DNA of 64,000 bases, from positions 3,760,501 through 3,824,500 of the forward strand of contig NZ_CP137636.1 in NCBI RefSeq assembly GCF_036670015.1, in the 5' to 3' direction. The DNA is from Niallia sp. XMNu-256. GTDB taxonomy: Bacteria; Bacillota; Bacilli; Bacillales; Cytobacillaceae. Positions 9,083 to 16,618 of this stretch are shown piece after piece; the first letter of the stretch is position 1, and every line of letters starts with the position of its first letter. The position numbers were made by a program, and so were the translations under genes. The notes under the pieces are model-generated. The model was not told where the DNA came from. It saw only the letters and a list, made by a program, of their open reading frames with translations, and ran no database searches.

Positions 9083-9604
9083 CTATCCTCCGATCATAGC
9101 GACCAAGGTTCTGAGCTTTTCCTTAATCGGTTCCTTTAATGTAAGAAAAGACCTCTCGTCCAAATACAGCAACCCAACTAAAAAGGATCCTAACAACACA
9201 CCATACATGACTAAAAGCTTTGTAATCAACTGATGTCGATAAACGATTATACTAAAAATCAATGTGGGGATGGCAAGTCCTGATGTCACTCCTATTAAAT
9301 TAGCTACTGCATCTAATAACTCAGCACTTCGATTTGGTAAAAAATATTGCCGATATTCTTCAATCACCCCAACAGCTACTAATCCCATCCATAAAAGGCT
9401 AATATTTTGAATCATCGACTTTCTATCGGAAACCATGAGGACCAGCGTGCCTAAAACAACCGAGATCAAGCTATAACTGAAAAAGTGCATTTGTTTATCT
9501 ATGCCAAAAACCAGTGAATAATCCAGCTCCACCTGCATCACTCTCCCAACTATCAGCTTATCCAGTGTTTGTGCTGAACAAACCCCTGATAAGATGATCG
9601 TCAT
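9083..9604 (-). CDS. VanZ-like membrane protein, 5' end altered by repeats
   Basis: This is a VanZ-family integral membrane protein. The characteristic segment is FGIDKQMHFFSYSLISVVLG, then VGVIEEYRQYFLPNRSAELL and LDAVANLIGVTSGLAIP, the usual conserved Asp-Lys-His, Glu-x-x-Gln and Asp-x-x-x-Asn-x-x-Gly positions. A last helix follows near residues 140-160. The start is placed at ATG 9604, although its ribosome binding site is poor; the longer frame to 9709 translates family A repeats and a terminator and is not credible. The usual first TM helix is missing, so the 5' end may have been lost or replaced. The function is unknown; related proteins affect glycopeptide or antimicrobial sensitivity. 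Confidence 0.65.
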   Translation of the reverse strand: MTIILSGVCSAQTLDKLIVGRVMQVELDYSLVFGIDKQMHFFSYSLISVVLGTLVLMVSDRKSMIQNISLLWMGLVAVGVIEEYRQYFLPNRSAELLDAVANLIGVTSGLAIPTLIFSIIVYRHQLITKLLVMYGVLLGSFLVGLLYLDERSFLTLKEPIKEKLRTLVAMIGG

Positions 9605-9628
9605 GAGCCTACGGTGATTTGTGTGAAT

Positions 9629-9677
9629 CGGAGCGTCAATTTGGGGCGTCACAATTCGGGGCGTCACTGTGACCCGG
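9629..9677. repeat. Family A repeat cluster
   Basis: Three successive units (gagcgtcaa, ggggcgtcacaa, ggggcgtcactgtgac) abut the 5' end of the VanZ-like gene. Confidence 0.85.
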
Positions 9678-9690
9678 ACGTGTTCGTAAC

Positions 9691-9731
9691 AAAAAAGGAG
9701 GTTAATCAACCAAATGATTAACCTCCTTTTT
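9691..9731 (-). terminator. Terminator of the purine permease transcript
   Basis: A 14-bp stem (aaggaggttaatca with its complement) is flanked by A and T runs. Read leftwards it ends the permease mRNA before the VanZ-like gene. Confidence 0.8.
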
Positions 9732-9754
9732 CGATAAATCCCGTGAAACTTTTA

Positions 9755-9797
9755 GTGAAACAAGATTTTTCGGGGCGTCCCTGTGACGGCGCGTCCC
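9755..9797. repeat. Family A repeat next to the permease stop
   Basis: The leader gtgaaacaagattttt precedes cggggcgtccctgtgacgg and a second gcgtcccc. The permease TAG is immediately adjacent at 9798. Confidence 0.8.
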
Positions 9798-11087
9798 CTA
9801 ATGTGCTGGAAAAAAGATTAACTGAATGAGAAATATGATACAAAAGACGTAAAGGATTGGATGCACTTCCCTGCCTTTTCCTTTGACGATCTTAAGGATT
9901 GGGTAAGTGATAAATCCTACGGCAATTCCTGTTGCAATACTAGACGTTAGCGGCATGGATAACACAACCAAAAATGCAGGAAAGGCCTCATCAAATTCTT
10001 GCCATTTAACCTTTGCTAACCCTTCAATCATATAACTCCCCACAATGATTAAAGATGGGGCAGTGATCGCTGATAGGGATGAAATGGCTGCCACTAATGG
10101 CGAGAAAAAGAGAGTAATTAAGAAAAGAATGGCTACCACAAGTGAAGTTAAGCCTGATCGTCCACCAGCCGCTACCCCTGCTGAGGATTCAACGTAAGCA
10201 CTTGATGGAGTAGTTCCCAATGAAGCACCTGCGACTGTAGCTACAGCATCTGCTGCAAGCGCTGACTTAGCCCTTGGCAATTTTCCATTTTTCATAAGTC
10301 CTGCCTGTTCTGCTACCCCAATCATGGTACCCGTTGTATCAAAAATGGTTACTAGTAAAAAGGCAAACACGACGCCAAACAGACCATTTGAGAAAACACC
10401 TGCCAGATCTAAATCAAAGAAAACAGGAGCAGGTGGCGCTGACGCAAATCCATCTAAATGTAACATTCCCGTGAAATATCCAATGACTGCAGTAATAAAC
10501 ATCCCAATAAACAGGGCTCCCTTAACTTTTCGGGTCGTCAGAATCAGCGAAATAAACAATCCAATAATCGATAATACCGTATTAGGTTCCCTGAAATCTC
10601 CTAAAGCTACAAGGGTATCAGGATTATCCACAACAATTCCCGACATTTTCAAGCCAATAAAAGCAATAAAAAAGCCAATCCCTGCCGTAATTCCATACTT
10701 TAAAGGGGCTGGAATCGATTCAATCAGCAATTCACGAAGTTTCGTAAACGTGAGTAAAAGAAAGATTAGCCCTGCTAATAAAACCGCACCGAACACAACT
10801 TGATAGCTTACCCCTTGTGTAACAACGACACTTGTAAAATAAGCATTCATTCCCATCCCAGGAGCAATTGCAATCGGATAGTTCGAAAAAAGAGCCATAA
10901 TTAACGTTCCGATGACCGCAGAAATAACGGTCGCGACAAAAACTTGATCAAAAGGTACTCCTGCAGCAGATAAAATCGCAGGATTAACCACTACGATGTA
11001 AGCCATTGTTAAAAAAGTTGTAAAACCAGCTAGTACCTCTGTCTTTACATCTGTTCCTAGTTGATTTAACTTGAATAAACGTTCCAT
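9798..11087 (-). CDS. Guanine/hypoxanthine permease, AzgA (PbuO/PbuG) type
   Basis: This is a 429-residue NCS2/AzgA purine transporter with about 12-14 TM segments. The N-terminus LGTDVKTEVLAGFTTFLTM and then YIVVVNPAILSAAGVPF are typical of PbuO. The signature YPIAIAPGMGMNAYF and the later GTTPSSAYVESSAGVAAGG motif line the substrate site of this family. A guanine-class riboswitch precedes it, supporting guanine or hypoxanthine uptake that is switched off when purines are abundant. The start is ATG 11087 behind AGGAGG. It is monocistronic, with a terminator at 9691-9731. Confidence 0.92.
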   Translation of the reverse strand: MERLFKLNQLGTDVKTEVLAGFTTFLTMAYIVVVNPAILSAAGVPFDQVFVATVISAVIGTLIMALFSNYPIAIAPGMGMNAYFTSVVVTQGVSYQVVFGAVLLAGLIFLLLTFTKLRELLIESIPAPLKYGITAGIGFFIAFIGLKMSGIVVDNPDTLVALGDFREPNTVLSIIGLFISLILTTRKVKGALFIGMFITAVIGYFTGMLHLDGFASAPPAPVFFDLDLAGVFSNGLFGVVFAFLLVTIFDTTGTMIGVAEQAGLMKNGKLPRAKSALAADAVATVAGASLGTTPSSAYVESSAGVAAGGRSGLTSLVVAILFLITLFFSPLVAAISSLSAITAPSLIIVGSYMIEGLAKVKWQEFDEAFPAFLVVLSMPLTSSIATGIAVGFITYPILKIVKGKGREVHPILYVFCIIFLIQLIFFPAH

Positions 11088-11142
11088 AATTCCTCCTAGA
11101 CCAAAAAGAAATTCTACTTCATAGGTTGTCCTAAATCCTCTA

Positions 11143-11207
11143 TTCGTAGTTAGAAATTTCCGGTTCCTAGTAGAAACTCTCAGACCCTATTACTGAGAAT
11201 ATACGAA
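11143..11207 (-). promoter_or_regulatory. Purine (guanine-class) riboswitch
   Basis: On the minus strand TTCGTA and TACGAA close the P1 stem. Inside are the P2 arm ctcagtaatagggtctgag with its loop, the core GAGTTTCTAC, a P3 arm, and the junction aactac before P1. The base that pairs with the ligand (position 74 in the xpt numbering) is C, which gives guanine/hypoxanthine specificity. A possible terminator stem ending in TTTTT lies downstream, before the AGGAGG of the permease. Confidence 0.85.
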
Positions 11208-11281
11208 TGAAAATATAATTATATTATTGATAACTCCGGAAGTAATAATAACTAATTTTCGAGGTAAGGTCAATAGCTAAT

Positions 11282-11351
11282 GTTCGTGTTTATCCTATAA
11301 AAAAACCTGCGTATATGGATAACTTATGTCCATCTCCATTAAATTACGAAC
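11282..11351. other. Structured element upstream of the PbuE-like gene, class unknown
   Basis: GTTCGT and ACGAAC close a 70-nt region. It contains a strong hairpin, TATCCTATA against TATATGGATA, and a smaller one. The size and closing stem resemble a purine aptamer, but the TTTCTAC core is absent on both strands. It may be a regulatory RNA or a pair of half-sites. Confidence 0.35.
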
Positions 11352-11463
11352 AATAAAACTAAAAAACGTTACCCTGTTTTAAAATAAAAAACCAATCTGA
11401 GATTATGTCTTTATCCTACCTCTCAAACTATCCGAATAAACATCTCAACATCCCTTTCACCCC

Positions 11464-11540
11464 TGTGAAACAAGATATTTCGGGGCGTCACTGTGACCGC
11501 GACGATAGGGCTGAGATTCGGGGCGTCACTGTGACCGCGA
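11464..11540. repeat. Two family A repeats in tandem
   Basis: One full unit with the gtgaaacaagat leader is followed after about 25 nt by a second attcggggcgtcactgtgaccgcg core. Confidence 0.85.
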
Positions 11541-11621
11541 TAAGGGGGGGGCTGCGACTTGTATCCTTTTTAAATGAAAGCTATTATTTAAAATGGATTA
11601 CATATAGAAAGGTGCCTATAT

Positions 11622-12776
11622 ATGGATAAACGTGTTTATTTGTTAACGATTGTCTCATTTGTTGTGGGGATGGTCGAATTGATTATTGGTGGTATTTTAG
11701 ATTTAGTGGCGACGGATTTAGGGGTTAGTCTTGGGCAGGCTGGGTTATTAATTACCATTTTCTCGATAACGTTTGCCATTTCTGCCCCCATCTTATCCGT
11801 ATTAACAGCGAAAATCGAACGGAAACGTTTAACATTAGTCACTTTGTTTGTATTTTTAGCAGGAAACTTAGTCGCTGTCTTTAGTCCTTCTTATTCTGTT
11901 TTATTCATTTCAAGGATCGTTTCGGCAGCAAGTAGTTCGTTGCTGATCGTCTTATGTGTCGTCATGGCAGCGAATATTGTAGATCCACAGTATCGCGCCC
12001 GCGCTATTGGGATTGTCAATATGGGTGTCAGTGGTTCTCTTGTACTTGGGATCCCCTTTGGATTAATGCTTGGGAATACTTTTGGCTGGAGAGCCCCATT
12101 TATTTTCATCTCAGTACTGAGCATTTTCTCAATCGCTGGAATCTATTTTTTCATGGGGAGAGTCGCCCCTGCCCCACAAGTATCACTCGGAAAACAGCTG
12201 GCATCCCTTAAAAATTACAGATTATTATTTGCTCAACTAACTTCCGTGATTCTCCTGGCAGGACATAGTACGTTATATGCCTATTTAACCCCCTTTGTAA
12301 AAGCAACATTGGGATTAGGCGGAACTTGGATTAGTATCATTTATCTGATTTTCGGAATTTCGGCACTGAGTGGTGGAGCCATCGGTGGTACATTGGCTGA
12401 CCGATTTGGAGAAAAACCTACGATCCTAAGCATTATTATCATTTTCGGTATCGCTATTTTCTCAATTCCATATAGCACCTTTGCCTTACCTGTGTTTTTA
12501 ATGGTTCTAGTGATTTGGGGCATGATGAGTTGGGCCATCACCCCTCCAATGCAAAGCTATCTCATGGCCCTTTCACCAGAAGCAACCAATATTCAAATCA
12601 GCCTAAATAGTTCGGCCGTTCATCTTGGAATTGCCTTTGGTTCTTTAATCGGTGGGGTCGTCATTGACCAAGCATCCGTCGAACAGACCGCTACTGTAGG
12701 TGGACTCTTTACGATTGTCGCTCTTGGGACATGTTTCATTTCAATGGCAAAATCGAGGAAAAGAGCAATGATTTAG
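11622..12776 (+). CDS. pbuE: PbuE-like MFS purine efflux pump
   Basis: This is a 12-TM DHA1-type major facilitator of 384 residues. It resembles B. subtilis PbuE from memory along its length, for example VGMVELIIGGIL, TAKIERKRL, YRARAIGIVNMG, LAGHSTLYAYLTPF and GGVVIDQ. PbuE exports hypoxanthine, adenine and related compounds. The start is ATG 11622 with AAAGGTG upstream. In B. subtilis pbuE is controlled by an adenine riboswitch. Here no canonical purine aptamer is visible just upstream, only the structured element at 11282-11351 and family A repeats. The neighbouring purine permease supports a purine role. Confidence 0.78.
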   Translation: MDKRVYLLTIVSFVVGMVELIIGGILDLVATDLGVSLGQAGLLITIFSITFAISAPILSVLTAKIERKRLTLVTLFVFLAGNLVAVFSPSYSVLFISRIVSAASSSLLIVLCVVMAANIVDPQYRARAIGIVNMGVSGSLVLGIPFGLMLGNTFGWRAPFIFISVLSIFSIAGIYFFMGRVAPAPQVSLGKQLASLKNYRLLFAQLTSVILLAGHSTLYAYLTPFVKATLGLGGTWISIIYLIFGISALSGGAIGGTLADRFGEKPTILSIIIIFGIAIFSIPYSTFALPVFLMVLVIWGMMSWAITPPMQSYLMALSPEATNIQISLNSSAVHLGIAFGSLIGGVVIDQASVEQTATVGGLFTIVALGTCFISMAKSRKRAMI

Positions 12777-12829
12777 ATAGGCTTATTTAGTGATTGGATG
12801 TGCTAGAAGGCACTTCGAATTTCAATTTA

Positions 12830-12868
12830 AAAAGGATTCAGCGGTGTATCAGAACTGAATCCTTTTTT
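12830..12868 (+). terminator. Terminator of the PbuE-like gene
   Basis: The arms aaaaaggattcag and ctgaatccttttt form a 13-bp stem with a 13-nt loop and a T run. Confidence 0.85.
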
Positions 12869-12971
12869 ATATTCCAGTTATGTAGTCTCCCGTCTGGAAC
12901 GCAATGCACCAAACGTTGGGATATTTAATTACCTCTTTTATTCGAATAAAAAATGTCTCGTGAAACTATCT

Positions 12972-13006
12972 TGTGAAACAAGATTTTTCGGGGCGTCACT
13001 GTGACG
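12972..13006. repeat. Family A repeat containing the carbonic anhydrase stop codon
   Basis: The leader gtgaaacaagattttt precedes cggggcgtcactgtgacg. The minus strand TCA-CAG-TGA inside it gives the last two codons and the stop of the carbonic anhydrase gene (12996-12998). Confidence 0.88.
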
Positions 13007-13862
13007 AGGTAATTTCTCGGCTATTTAAAGGTTGAACGGGACGATGGTTGTCAGGGAAAATTTCTTTGAATGCTTGAATTTGCATTTTTGACATTTCAAT
13101 CGGTTGTTCAAAAACGATCCATTTTACTTCTTCTGTACAAGGAGGCGTCGTTAACGAACCGTTATATTGGAATGTTGTTTGATCTTGGGGCAGTAAAGCT
13201 TGTACATCAATTGGTTCCTTTACAGAAATCTCTTTTTCCGTTTCTTCGTTCGGTAATAATTCCCAAACAGATGCTAGATTTTCATTTTCTTCTCCTTCTT
13301 TAATCATCAATCCAATGACGGCAAGTTTTCCGTTCGCATCTTGATGGACAAGGTGTAACTCCATATCATAATTCTGGCCGTTAAATTGATGTTCACTTGG
13401 AGTGTGGAAATGAAATTGAGCAAGCTTGTATTCCTTTCCTTCAATATTAATGCGGCTGCTATCTGTTGTTGCATTCGCTTGAACCGTGCTGCCGTTGTTT
13501 AAAAGTGAAAAGGTTGTTGGCTCATATTGAATCTGAATTTCCTCCAGTTTTTCATTTCCTTTTACTTGGGCAAATTCAATATTTAGAGGTGATTGCTCAC
13601 TTCCATCGGCACAAGCTAAGTTGGCTTTGTCTAGCATTCCCCAGTGTTCAGGTCCTGTATCCCCATTATAAGACCACTGAGCAACCTGGGTAATTTCCGT
13701 CTCCTCTGTTTCATTTTCGTTCATCACAGTGGATGCTTCCTCTTTCACATTACTTGTCTTTTCTTCTAGTGAGGCTACTGTTTTCGAGTCTTGAGACGAA
13801 CAAGCTCCTATTAAAAAACTTAAAGATACAGCAAAAAATAGATAAACGAGTTTCTTCTTCAT
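12996..13862 (-). CDS. Alpha-class carbonic anhydrase, lipoprotein
   Basis: This is an extracellular, membrane-anchored zinc enzyme that interconverts CO2 and bicarbonate. Residues 1-21 form a lipoprotein signal ending in LIGAC. After a Glu/Thr-rich linker, the alpha-CA domain runs from about residue 62 (WSYNGDTGPEHWG). The zinc ligands are the two His in QFHFHTPSEH and the third in MELHLVHQD; NGSLTTPPCTEEVKW is the substrate-pocket signature. The length of 288 residues is usual. The C-terminal S-Q-stop comes from a family A repeat, but the domain (HRPVQPLNSR) is complete before it. A possible Fur-like site lies upstream. Confidence 0.92.
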   Translation of the reverse strand: MKKKLVYLFFAVSLSFLIGACSSQDSKTVASLEEKTSNVKEEASTVMNENETEETEITQVAQWSYNGDTGPEHWGMLDKANLACADGSEQSPLNIEFAQVKGNEKLEEIQIQYEPTTFSLLNNGSTVQANATTDSSRINIEGKEYKLAQFHFHTPSEHQFNGQNYDMELHLVHQDANGKLAVIGLMIKEGEENENLASVWELLPNEETEKEISVKEPIDVQALLPQDQTTFQYNGSLTTPPCTEEVKWIVFEQPIEMSKMQIQAFKEIFPDNHRPVQPLNSREITSSQ

Positions 13863-13977
13863 GGATGATAGGATTCTCCTTTTTCTGATTTCTCTGATTC
13901 ATCCATTAAGATACTAAAGATTCTAAAAACTATAAAGAGTTATTTTCAAAAAATGATCTATATTTCAAATTTTGATA

Positions 13978-13996
13978 GAAAATGACTATCATTCTA
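13978..13996. promoter_or_regulatory. Possible Fur-family operator
   Basis: The sequence gaaaatgactatcattcta matches the 19-bp Fur box GATAATGATAATCATTATC at about 14 positions and is partly symmetric. It lies 115 bp upstream of the carbonic anhydrase start. Confidence 0.35.
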
Positions 13997-14022
13997 TCGT
14001 AAAAAAAATGAATCTATGACCT

Positions 14023-14060
14023 ATTCCTCCTACTAAATAATAGTTATTCAGTAGGAGGAA
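14023..14060. terminator. Hairpin between the oxidoreductase and carbonic anhydrase genes
   Basis: The arms tcctcctact and agtaggagga form a 10-bp stem. It lacks a clear T run, so terminator function is uncertain. Confidence 0.4.
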
Positions 14061-14110
14061 ATCATCCACATAAGGAGAGCCACATTTTATGAAGAAGGTG
14101 CCCTCTATAT

Positions 14111-14136
14111 TATTCGGGGCGTCACTGTGACGACGA
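14111..14136. repeat. Family A repeat containing the oxidoreductase stop codon
   Basis: The sequence tattcggggcgtcactgtga, followed by iterated cgacga, supplies codons Ser-Gln-stop of the minus-strand gene (TGA 14122-14124). Confidence 0.88.
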
Positions 14137-15447
14137 CAGAAGTGACGACGCTAAAACCAGTTGACTGACTTCATACGCACTTGAAAAGGAGAGTTCGGAT
14201 AATTGTCCTTTTGCCTGACACCAGTCGCCTGCAAAGTATAGATTGTGGTAGTCAGGGAGGAAGATGGGCATGGCTTGCTGGTTCATGGTCCATTTAATTT
14301 CTTGAGCGCTCGCTCGTTTCGATAGTCGAGGCACCACCAATTCCTTGCGCCAACCTGGAAAATGCTTATCATACAGCTGTTCAATTTTCTCCTGATGCTC
14401 CTCTAACGCTTCTTTATTCCCTAAGTCCTCCTGTGTTAAATAGGAAATGGCTTGAAGCAATTGTCCCCCCTCTGGAACACAGGACTCGTCATAGTAGGAA
14501 ATATCGGTGATAAAAATTTTATTCCTTTTATCGTATATATACGTATAAGGCGTGTCGATACGGTTTTTTAGTCCAATGTCATACACAAACACGTAACTTG
14601 CATCATATCCCGCATAATGTTTCAGGATATTTTCAATTCTAGTTTCCTCAAACACTTTACGTAATTCAGCTGGGGGAATACAGAAGATAAACTTAGACCC
14701 TTTGAAAGTTTCTTTTGTCGTCTCTACCGCTACAATTTGGTCCTCTTCTGTTTGAACACGGGTAACCTTGGCCTTTGTTTTAATTTCTCCTCCATTCTCT
14801 TCTATGACTCTTACAAATTCGTTGATCAACGCCTGCCATCCCCCTTCTACATAAGTGACCGGCTTATTTGTAGAAAATAATCGCTGATAGTAGTTAAAAT
14901 AAACATCTGAGGGTATTCTTTCAGGCTCCCTCGTGAAAAAATTAGACGAAGCCAAAGTTAACATCATTTCCTGAACATCTTCAGTAACTTGCTTATCGTC
15001 CATCCATTTTTTAATTGAAATACGAGGATGTCCCTTTTCTGTTCCAATTAATGTTTTTAAAATTTCATAAGTAAATTTAACCTTGCTGGCATTTTTCATC
15101 ACTCTCGTTCGGAATAATCCAAAAATATTAGCCGGAATATCCGTCAATGTTGAACCAAGGTCATACTTTGCCTTTTGAGGATTAAAATCACGCCAACCGA
15201 TATCAATCCCTAACTCCTTTTCCAATATTCTTAGAGTAGAAGTGTCACGCCCATAAATCGCATGTGCGCCAAAATTAAATTTATACCCCTTTATATTCAT
15301 CGTAACCGCTCTTCCCCCTAAGTTTCCCCGCTCAAGGACAAGCACCTTTTGGCCTTGGTTAGCGAGCAAAGCCGCAGCAGTCAGGCCTGCCAACCCGCCT
15401 CCAACAATAATGGCCTCATACTTTTCTCCAATATGATTTTCATTCAT
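14122..15447 (-). CDS. FAD-dependent oxidoreductase, phytoene desaturase (CrtI)-like
   Basis: This is a flavin-containing oxidoreductase of 441 residues. It opens with the dinucleotide-binding motif AIIVGGGLAGLTAAALLANQG and VLVLERGNLGGRA, as in CrtI-type desaturases and amine oxidases. GYKFNFGAHAIYG follows, and the C-terminus has the FAD-contact segment NLYFAGDWC. The start is ATG 15447 behind GAGGAGG. It stands alone, with no carotenoid cluster here, so the substrate is unknown. The tail LVLASSLLSSSQ is low-complexity and its last codons come from a family A repeat with cgacga iterations, so the native C-terminus was probably different. Confidence 0.82.
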   Translation of the reverse strand: MNENHIGEKYEAIIVGGGLAGLTAAALLANQGQKVLVLERGNLGGRAVTMNIKGYKFNFGAHAIYGRDTSTLRILEKELGIDIGWRDFNPQKAKYDLGSTLTDIPANIFGLFRTRVMKNASKVKFTYEILKTLIGTEKGHPRISIKKWMDDKQVTEDVQEMMLTLASSNFFTREPERIPSDVYFNYYQRLFSTNKPVTYVEGGWQALINEFVRVIEENGGEIKTKAKVTRVQTEEDQIVAVETTKETFKGSKFIFCIPPAELRKVFEETRIENILKHYAGYDASYVFVYDIGLKNRIDTPYTYIYDKRNKIFITDISYYDESCVPEGGQLLQAISYLTQEDLGNKEALEEHQEKIEQLYDKHFPGWRKELVVPRLSKRASAQEIKWTMNQQAMPIFLPDYHNLYFAGDWCQAKGQLSELSFSSAYEVSQLVLASSLLSSSQ

Positions 15448-15609
15448 TACAAGAACCTCCTCTTCTCTCTAAAAATTCAACCAACCCTCTACTTTAGCAT
15501 TCTCGAACCATCCCCATCTTTCCTCTAAATGAACTAAACCTAAACAAGATATTATATGACATCCCATTTCAACAATATTAATAGAAAATATAATTGATAT
15601 TTTCTATAA

Positions 15610-15640
15610 GTTTCGGGGCGTCACTGTGACGGGGACGAAC
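15610..15640. repeat. Family A repeat
   Basis: The core gtttcggggcgtcactgtga is followed by gacggggacg iterations up to about 15662. Confidence 0.8.
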
Positions 15641-15674
15641 GAGGAGGACGTGACGGGGGACGTATGAACTTTAT

Positions 15675-15700
15675 GCTTGAATGTGAAGGGAAACGGGTAA
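15675..15700 (+). promoter_or_regulatory. Candidate SigB promoter
   Basis: GCTTGA, 14 nt, GGGTAA fits the SigB consensus GTTTAA-N13-15-GGGTAT with a weak -35. It lies 38 nt before the YflT-like gene. Confidence 0.5.
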
Positions 15701-15737
15701 AGATGAAGTAGTAGAAGTAAACAGGAGGTTTTATTTT

Positions 15738-16175
15738 ATGAAGAGTCATGTGATTGGTGTATACGAAACTGAACAACAAGTGGCTAAAGTGGTTGAAAAT
15801 TTAAAAGAGAAAGGCTATACAACTGAGGAAATTTCAGTTATGGCTAAACATACAGATGAGCGATCTGAAATCACAGAGGAAGTAAAACCCTCCACTACGG
15901 ATGGGGCGATTGCTGGAGCTACAACCGGAGCAGCAATTGGCTTAGCGGGCATAATCGCAGGGTTATCTACTGTATTGATTCCTGGATTTGGCGCTGTGTT
16001 GGCTACAGGTCCTATCCTTACAACCGTTGGAGGGGCAATCGTAGGAGCCAACGCGGGTGCGGGTGGCTTAAAGAATGCACTGATAAGAATTGGAATCTCA
16101 GATGAGGAAGCTGAACGCTATGCTAAAGATGCTCAAGATGGTAAAATTCTGGTCATTCTTCATCCAAAAGAGTAA
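15738..16175 (+). CDS. General stress protein 17M (YflT-like) with glycine-rich membrane segment
   Basis: This is a 145-residue protein with an N-terminal YflT/17M domain (HVIGVYETEQQVAKVVENLK, GYTTEEISVMAKH). A Gly/Ala-rich hydrophobic stretch follows at about residues 54-105, and then GISDEEAERYAKDAQDGKILV, which closes the domain. The fold is thought to bind small ligands or membranes, but its exact role in stress survival is unknown. It starts at ATG 15738 behind AGGAGG. It has its own candidate SigB promoter and terminator. Confidence 0.85.
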   Translation: MKSHVIGVYETEQQVAKVVENLKEKGYTTEEISVMAKHTDERSEITEEVKPSTTDGAIAGATTGAAIGLAGIIAGLSTVLIPGFGAVLATGPILTTVGGAIVGANAGAGGLKNALIRIGISDEEAERYAKDAQDGKILVILHPKE

Positions 16176-16206
16176 GGCAAATTGAATGGTTTGATAATGC
16201 ACAAAT

Positions 16207-16253
16207 AACACGCAGTTTTTTAGCTAAAATTACTAAATCACTGCGTGTTTTTC
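16207..16253 (+). terminator. Terminator of the YflT-like gene
   Basis: The stem aacacgcagt/actgcgtgtt is followed by TTTCTTTC. Confidence 0.75.
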
Positions 16254-16530
16254 TTTCTCTCAGGAAAGAATTTATAAGGCCCTTTAAGATGTGGTGGACC
16301 CTATGAAAATTAGTGAGTTCCGCTTTTTATATGAGTTTTTACACATTTGCACCCTAAATTAGAACACCTCTATCATGAATGATTATTAACCTTTCTCACG
16401 GTCCCATCTGTTTATCACATAGCCTTAATTGCACTTCCTCGTTCGTTCCCCCTTAGACTTTTTTCAAAAAATACAAAAGGACACATTCAATAATTTTTTT
16501 CAAAAAATTGTAAATTATTTATTTTTAAAC
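16254..16530. other. Intergenic, no gene seen
   Basis: This AT-rich spacer lies between the terminator and the next SigB promoter. No credible coding or structured signal was found. Confidence 0.5.
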
Positions 16531-16556
16531 GTTTCAAATGAAAATCTCTTGGGTAC
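16531..16556 (+). promoter_or_regulatory. SigB promoter of the YsnF-like gene
   Basis: GTTTCA, 14 nt, GGGTAC. It lies 62 nt upstream of the start codon. Confidence 0.75.
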
Positions 16557-16618
16557 ATAACTAATGCATGTGGATGACATTTTTTTCCACATAAAAAATC
16601 ATTTAAGGGGATGTTAGG

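Noticed and set aside
9605-9709. N-terminal extension of the VanZ-like frame to 9709
   Set aside because: It translates family A repeats and part of the permease terminator hairpin.
11405-11629. 74-codon frame before the PbuE-like gene
   Set aside because: Half of it is translated family A repeat, and it runs into the start of the real gene.
13978-13996. Zur or PerR box upstream of carbonic anhydrase
   Set aside because: The symmetry and bases fit a Fur-type box better than the Zur or PerR consensus; kept only as a weak Fur candidate.
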